This document shows positions 60,130 through 64,000 of a stretch of 64,000 nucleotides of DNA, in pieces (positions within the stretch are counted from its first letter, which is position 1; the number at the start of each line of letters is the position of its first letter). The stretch comes from Gammaproteobacteria bacterium. Lineage in GTDB: Bacteria > Pseudomonadota > Gammaproteobacteria > Burkholderiales > Rhodocyclaceae. The stretch spans positions 1 to 64,000 of the forward strand of contig JAHJHI010000039.1 of assembly GCA_018824085.1 (NCBI GenBank), given 5' to 3'. Both the position numbers and the translations under genes were made by a program. The notes beneath the pieces were generated by a model that saw only the letters and a list, made by a program, of their open reading frames with translations, searched no databases and was not told the origin of the DNA.

Positions 60130-61560
60130 ATGGACACGACTGCATCCGGCATCAACGACGGCGGCGACACGCCGCTGCGCGTGGCCATCGTGGGCAGCGG
60201 ACCGGGCGGCTTCTACGCGGCGGAGGCGCTGCTCGCGAGCGGCCTCGCGGTCGAGGTCGATCTGATCGAGCGCCTGCCGGTGCCTTACGGCCTGGTGCGC
60301 TTCGGCGTCGCGCCCGACCACGCGAAGCTCAAATCGGTGACGGCCGTGTTCGCGCAGATCGCACAGGACCCGCGCCTGCGCTTCTTCGGCAATGTGTCAC
60401 TCGGGCGCGACGTGTCGGCGGCGGAGCTGGCGCGGATGTACCACGCTGTCATCGTCGCCACCGGCGCCGACGGCGACCGCAAGCTCGGCATCGACGGCGA
60501 GGCGCTGGCCGGCGTGCACGCCGCGCGCGACTTCGTCGGCTGGTACAACGGCGCCCCGGACTGCGCCGCGCTCGAGTTCGACCTGTCGCACGAGGTTGCC
60601 GTCGTCGTCGGCCAGGGGAATGTTGCGATCGACGTGTGCCGCATCCTCGCCCGGCCGGTGGATGCGTTGCGCCGCACCGACATCGCGCAGCACGCGCTCG
60701 ACGCGCTCGCGGCATCGCGCGTGCGTCACATCCATCTGGTCGGGCGGCGCGGACCGGTGCAGGCGAAGTTCACGCCGAAAGAGTTGCGCGAACTGGGCAC
60801 GCTGCCCGGCTGGCAGCCGCTGGTCGATCCCGCCGCGCTCGAACTGAATCCGGCCAGCGCGGCCGAACTGGCCCTGCCCGCCTGCGCGCAGGCGGCGAAG
60901 AACGTCGACATCCTGCGCGCTTTCGCGGCGCGCCCGCGCGAGGCCGAACGCGCCATCCAGCTGCATTTCCTTCACGCGCCGGCGGCGCTGCACGGCGACG
61001 CCCGGGTGCGCGGCATCACGCTCGACACGCAACGCCTCGCCGGCCCGCCCGGCGCGCAGACGGCCGAGGCGGACGGCGGCCGCGTGTCGCTGGACTGTGG
61101 CCTGGTGCTGCGCAGCGTGGGCTATCGCGGATCGGCGCTGCCCGGCCTGCCGTTCGACGCGCGGGCCGGCGTGCTGCCGAACGATGCCGGACGGCTGACC
61201 GGCGCCGCCGGAAGCCCGCTGCCGGGCTGGTACGTGACCGGCTGGATCAAGCGCGGACCGGGCGGCGTCATCGGCACCAATCGCGCCGACAGCGTGGAAA
61301 CGGTGGACACCCTGCTGCGGGACGTCGCATCGCTGCGGGGCGACAAGCCCGGGCGGCGCGCACTGCGGGCCGCGCTCGAGCAGCGCGGGCATCGCGTGAT
61401 AGACCTCGCCGGCTGGCTGGCGATCGAGCGGGCAGAGCGCGCGCGCGGCGAAGCGCTGGACAAGCCGATGGACAAGTTCGTGCGCATCGACGACATGCTC
61501 GCCGCCGCGGCCGGCCGCGCGGACGCCGCCTGCGGCCTCAGGCCATCAGCGCCTGCATGA
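60130..61560 (+). CDS. Ferredoxin-NADP reductase, adrenodoxin-reductase type (FprA-like)
   Basis: Flavoprotein of 476 aa with FAD motif IVGSGPGGFYAAEAL (about residues 19-33), NADP-binding VVVGQGNVAIDVCRIL (about 157-172) and VGRRGPVQAKFTPKELREL, and the C-terminal GWIKRGPGGVIGTNRADS. This class exchanges electrons between NADPH and 7Fe ferredoxins. Its 3' end overlaps the convergent SDR gene by 23 bp. Confidence 0.92.
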   Translation: MDTTASGINDGGDTPLRVAIVGSGPGGFYAAEALLASGLAVEVDLIERLPVPYGLVRFGVAPDHAKLKSVTAVFAQIAQDPRLRFFGNVSLGRDVSAAELARMYHAVIVATGADGDRKLGIDGEALAGVHAARDFVGWYNGAPDCAALEFDLSHEVAVVVGQGNVAIDVCRILARPVDALRRTDIAQHALDALAASRVRHIHLVGRRGPVQAKFTPKELRELGTLPGWQPLVDPAALELNPASAAELALPACAQAAKNVDILRAFAARPREAERAIQLHFLHAPAALHGDARVRGITLDTQRLAGPPGAQTAEADGGRVSLDCGLVLRSVGYRGSALPGLPFDARAGVLPNDAGRLTGAAGSPLPGWYVTGWIKRGPGGVIGTNRADSVETVDTLLRDVASLRGDKPGRRALRAALEQRGHRVIDLAGWLAIERAERARGEALDKPMDKFVRIDDMLAAAAGRADAACGLRPSAPA

Positions 61561-62323
61561 TCCGGCGCTGCGCGCTGCGCGGCGACAGGCGCGCGGAAAA
61601 CGCTGCCAGCTTGTTCGCCAGTCCGGGCACGACGCCGGCACGGCCCTTGAACAGCGCGTCGATGCCGGCCTGCGCGACCGGGCGCGGCGCCATCGTCATC
61701 AGCTTCAGCGTGGCGGACACCTGATGCCCCGACGCCTCGGTGAAGGCAGTCGACGACAGCCCCGGCGACAGCACGGACACGGTGACGCCGGACGACGCGA
61801 GTTCCTCGTGCAGCGCCTCGCCGAGCGACAGCACGTAGGACTTGCTCGCCGCGTAGGCCGCATATTCCGGCGTGGCCATGTAGCCGAGCAGGCTGGCCAC
61901 CAGCAGGATGCGTCCGTGGCCGCGGCGCACCATGTCGCCGGCGTACAGCTGCGTCAGCTCGGTCACCGTCACCGTATTGAGCTGCAGCATGCGCCGGATG
62001 CGCTGCGGATCGGCGTCGAGGAAGCGCCCGTGCACGCCCGCGCCGGCATTGTTTATGAGGACGTCGATGGACAGTCCGTGCGCGTCGGTACGCCGCTTCA
62101 GTTCCGCCGCCGCGCCTTCCGCCGCGAGATCGATGCCTTCGACCACGACCCTCGTGTGGTGAGCGGTGCGCAGCGCCTCGGCCAGTTCCTCCATCGGCCC
62201 GGTCCGGCGCGCGGCCAGCACCAGCCGCATGCGCTGGCGCGCAAGGATGTGCGCAAACTCCACGCCGAAACCGCTCGACGCGCCGGTGATCAGCGCCCAG
62301 CTACCGCCGCTCGTGTTGTCCAT
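61538..62323 (-). CDS. Short-chain dehydrogenase/reductase
   Basis: Classical SDR of 261 aa with the cofactor motif TGASSGFG (about residues 14-21), NNAGAG (about 91-96), the catalytic Ser in VASLLG, and Tyr-x3-Lys in YAAYAASKSY (about 155-165). Substrate unknown. It lies 23 bp upstream of neither an operon partner nor an obvious regulator; the RND gene ends before its own start on the same strand, 23 bp upstream. Confidence 0.88.
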   Translation of the reverse strand: MDNTSGGSWALITGASSGFGVEFAHILARQRMRLVLAARRTGPMEELAEALRTAHHTRVVVEGIDLAAEGAAAELKRRTDAHGLSIDVLINNAGAGVHGRFLDADPQRIRRMLQLNTVTVTELTQLYAGDMVRRGHGRILLVASLLGYMATPEYAAYAASKSYVLSLGEALHEELASSGVTVSVLSPGLSSTAFTEASGHQVSATLKLMTMAPRPVAQAGIDALFKGRAGVVPGLANKLAAFSARLSPRSAQRRIMQALMA

Positions 62324-62346
62324 GCGAAGCTCCGTATCGAAATCTG

Positions 62347-64000
62347 TCAGGCCGGGCTGGCGAGCGAGCGCTCCGCGACGTCCGCCGGCGGCGGTGTCAC
62401 ACGGAACCAGAGCGCGTACAGCGCGGGAAGAAACAGCAGCGTGAGCACGGTCCCGAGCGCCGTACCGCCGATCAGCGTATAGGCCAGCGCGCCCCAGAAG
62501 GACGAGGTGGTCAGCGGGATGAAAGCCAGCACGGCCGCCACCGCAGTCAGCACGACCGGCCGGGCGCGCTGCACGGTGGCTTCGACGACCGCTTGATAGC
62601 GGTCCATGCCGCCGGCCCGGTTCACTTCGATCTGGCCGACCAGTATGAGCGTATTGCGCATCAGGATGCCGGCCAGTCCGATCAGGCCGAGGATGGCGTT
62701 GAAGCCGAAGGGCTGGTCGAAAGCGAGCAGCATCGGCACGGCGCCGACCAGTCCGAGCGGCGCGGTCAGGAACACCATGATCATCGCGGAGAACGAGCGC
62801 ACCTGGAGCATGATCACCGTGAGCATCAGCAGCAGCATGAGCGGAAACACGGCGCCCAGCGCACGGTTCGCCTTGGCGCTTTCCTCGATGGCGCCGCCGG
62901 TGTCCACGCGGTAGCCGGGCGGCAGCGCGGCACGCAGTCCGGCGAGCTGCGCCTCGACCTCGGCCGACACGTCCGGCGGCTGCATGTGCTCGGCGATGTC
63001 GCCGTGCACGTCTATCGTCGGCCGGCGGTCGCGCCGCAGCAGTATCGGGTCTTCCGGGTGCACCGTGGCGTGCCCGATCTGGTCCAGCGGAATGCGCCGG
63101 CCGTCCGCCGCGATCAGCGACAGCGCCGACAGGCTGGCCGGGTCGCTGCGGTCCCAGCCGGCACCGCGCACCACGACGGACACGGCGCGGATGTCCTCCC
63201 TCAGTTCGGTCACCTTCACGCCATCGAGCAGCATCTGCAGCTGCTGCGACGCCTCGGCCGGCGTCAGCCCTATCTGGCGCAGCCGTTGCTGATCCAGCTC
63301 GAAGTGCAGCGTCGGCACGCGCTCGCCCCAGTCATGGCTGACGTCGCGCATGTGCGGGTTGGCGCGCAGCACCGCCTCAACGTCGGCGGCAATGGCGCGC
63401 AGGCGTTCCACGTCCGGCCCGCTCACGCGGAATGACACCGGGAAGCGCACGGGCGGCCCGAACAGCAGCTGCGTCACGCGCACGCGCGCCTCCGGCGCCA
63501 GCCCGTCGCGGATGCGCTCGCGCAGGCGCTGCTTGAGCGCCTCGCGCTCGAGCGCACCGGGCGTCAGCACGACCAGCTTCGCGAACGCCGGATCGGGCAG
63601 TTCCTGCGCCAGCGAGAAGAAGAATCGCGGCGCGCCCTGGCCGACATAGGCGGTCACGATGCGCGCCTCCGGCTGCGGCAGCAGCCACTGTTCGATCTTC
63701 TCCACCGCGCGTTGCGTGGCCGCGATGTCCGAGCCGTGCGGCATGCGCACCTCCACGATCAGCTCCGGACGTTCCGACACCGGGAAGAACTGCTTCTTCA
63801 CGACCGCCATGCCGCCGACGGCGGCGGCGAACAGCGCCAGCACGACGAACGCGACGACACCCTTGCGCTGCACGCACCCGGCGACGATGGCGCGGAAGCG
63901 CCGGTAGCGCGGCGTGTCGTAGATGGCCGCGCCGCCACCGGCGACCGGCCGGATGTCGGGCAGCAGCTTCACGCCGAGATAGGGCGTAAACACGACCGCC
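62347..64000 (-). CDS. RND efflux permease, C-terminal part (N-terminus beyond the window)
   Basis: C-terminal 550 or so residues of an AcrB-type HAE1 transporter, open to the right edge. A periplasmic domain (about the first 340 residues seen) is followed by transmembrane helices with typical segments (LGLIGLAGILMRNTLILVGQIE, TTSSFWGALAYTLIGGTALGTVL). Closest in style to permeases of the SMR-less multidrug/heavy-metal RND group with short C-termini. The stop at 62347 leaves 23 bp before the SDR gene. Neighbouring membrane-fusion and outer-membrane genes, if any, are outside the window. Confidence 0.9.
   Translation of the reverse strand, partial: AVVFTPYLGVKLLPDIRPVAGGGAAIYDTPRYRRFRAIVAGCVQRKGVVAFVVLALFAAAVGGMAVVKKQFFPVSERPELIVEVRMPHGSDIAATQRAVEKIEQWLLPQPEARIVTAYVGQGAPRFFFSLAQELPDPAFAKLVVLTPGALEREALKQRLRERIRDGLAPEARVRVTQLLFGPPVRFPVSFRVSGPDVERLRAIAADVEAVLRANPHMRDVSHDWGERVPTLHFELDQQRLRQIGLTPAEASQQLQMLLDGVKVTELREDIRAVSVVVRGAGWDRSDPASLSALSLIAADGRRIPLDQIGHATVHPEDPILLRRDRRPTIDVHGDIAEHMQPPDVSAEVEAQLAGLRAALPPGYRVDTGGAIEESAKANRALGAVFPLMLLLMLTVIMLQVRSFSAMIMVFLTAPLGLVGAVPMLLAFDQPFGFNAILGLIGLAGILMRNTLILVGQIEVNRAGGMDRYQAVVEATVQRARPVVLTAVAAVLAFIPLTTSSFWGALAYTLIGGTALGTVLTLLFLPALYALWFRVTPPPADVAERSLASPA

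Noticed and set aside
1-64000. CRISPR arrays, tRNA or rRNA genes, insertion sequences, prophage genes
   Set aside because: No spaced repeats, cloverleaf sequences, transposase or phage structural genes were recognised on either strand.

Overview
The window is high-GC DNA from a chromosome with dense bacterial gene packing, ATGA/TGATG stop-start overlaps and GTG starts. A multicomponent phenol hydroxylase with a DmpR/XylR-type regulator, a complete catechol meta-cleavage pathway and betaproteobacterial-looking housekeeping genes suggest an aromatic-degrading betaproteobacterium (Rhodocyclales, Methyloversatilis or Burkholderiales-like). The genus cannot be fixed from the sequence alone. No rRNA, tRNA, CRISPR array or insertion sequence was seen.

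Region 1 (1-4700). The 5' end of a second catechol 2,3-dioxygenase (C23O) runs off the left edge. It is divergent from a sigma-54 activator of the XylR/DmpR family (475-2226). Next comes a two-gene VanB/VanA-like Rieske oxygenase operon on the minus strand (4406-2290). Both the C23O copy and the Rieske operon have near-consensus sigma-54 -24/-12 promoters, and both carry the same upstream motif at nearly the same distance.

Region 2 (4739-25813). This is the main catabolic block on the minus strand. The upper operon is C23O followed by phenol hydroxylase KLMNOP and a [2Fe-2S] ferredoxin. A plus-strand GntR/FCD regulator separates it from the lower operon: a DUF336 protein, the meta pathway genes C-D-E, an AhpD-like protein, then F-G-H-I. 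The lower operon ends in a trans-envelope module (lipoprotein with BNR/Ycf48 repeats, RND/MMPL permease, DUF1302 outer-membrane protein, DUF1329 periplasmic protein) and a strong intrinsic terminator. Together the genes convert phenol to catechol and then to pyruvate and acetyl-CoA. A 22-bp motif is shared by the promoters of the upper and lower operons and is a candidate GntR operator. A second XylR/DmpR regulator (26209-27912) lies divergent to the upper operon, with a large inverted-repeat activator site between them.

Region 3 (27928-51975). Mixed housekeeping and stress genes: ATP-grasp protein, HtpX protease, HAD dehalogenase, exported MsrB-MsrA, a receiver-PAS-GGDEF-EAL protein, a GFA-family protein, small exported proteins, a beta-hydroxyacid dehydrogenase, ArfB, a LysR/DODA-type dioxygenase pair, cytochrome b561-YceI, a YhaO/YhaN-like nuclease-ATPase pair, an ECF42-type sigma factor locus with two DGPF/YCII proteins, an S4-domain protein, a nitrilase-superfamily hydrolase and a GNAT protein.

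Region 4 (52227-64000). A base-repair group (UDG-like, AlkA-like, Ada, AlkB), a DUF2789 protein, a MocR-type regulator that has lost its PLP lysine, a molybdopterin oxidoreductase-ferredoxin-ferredoxin reductase operon, an SDR, and the C-terminal part of an RND efflux permease cut by the right edge.
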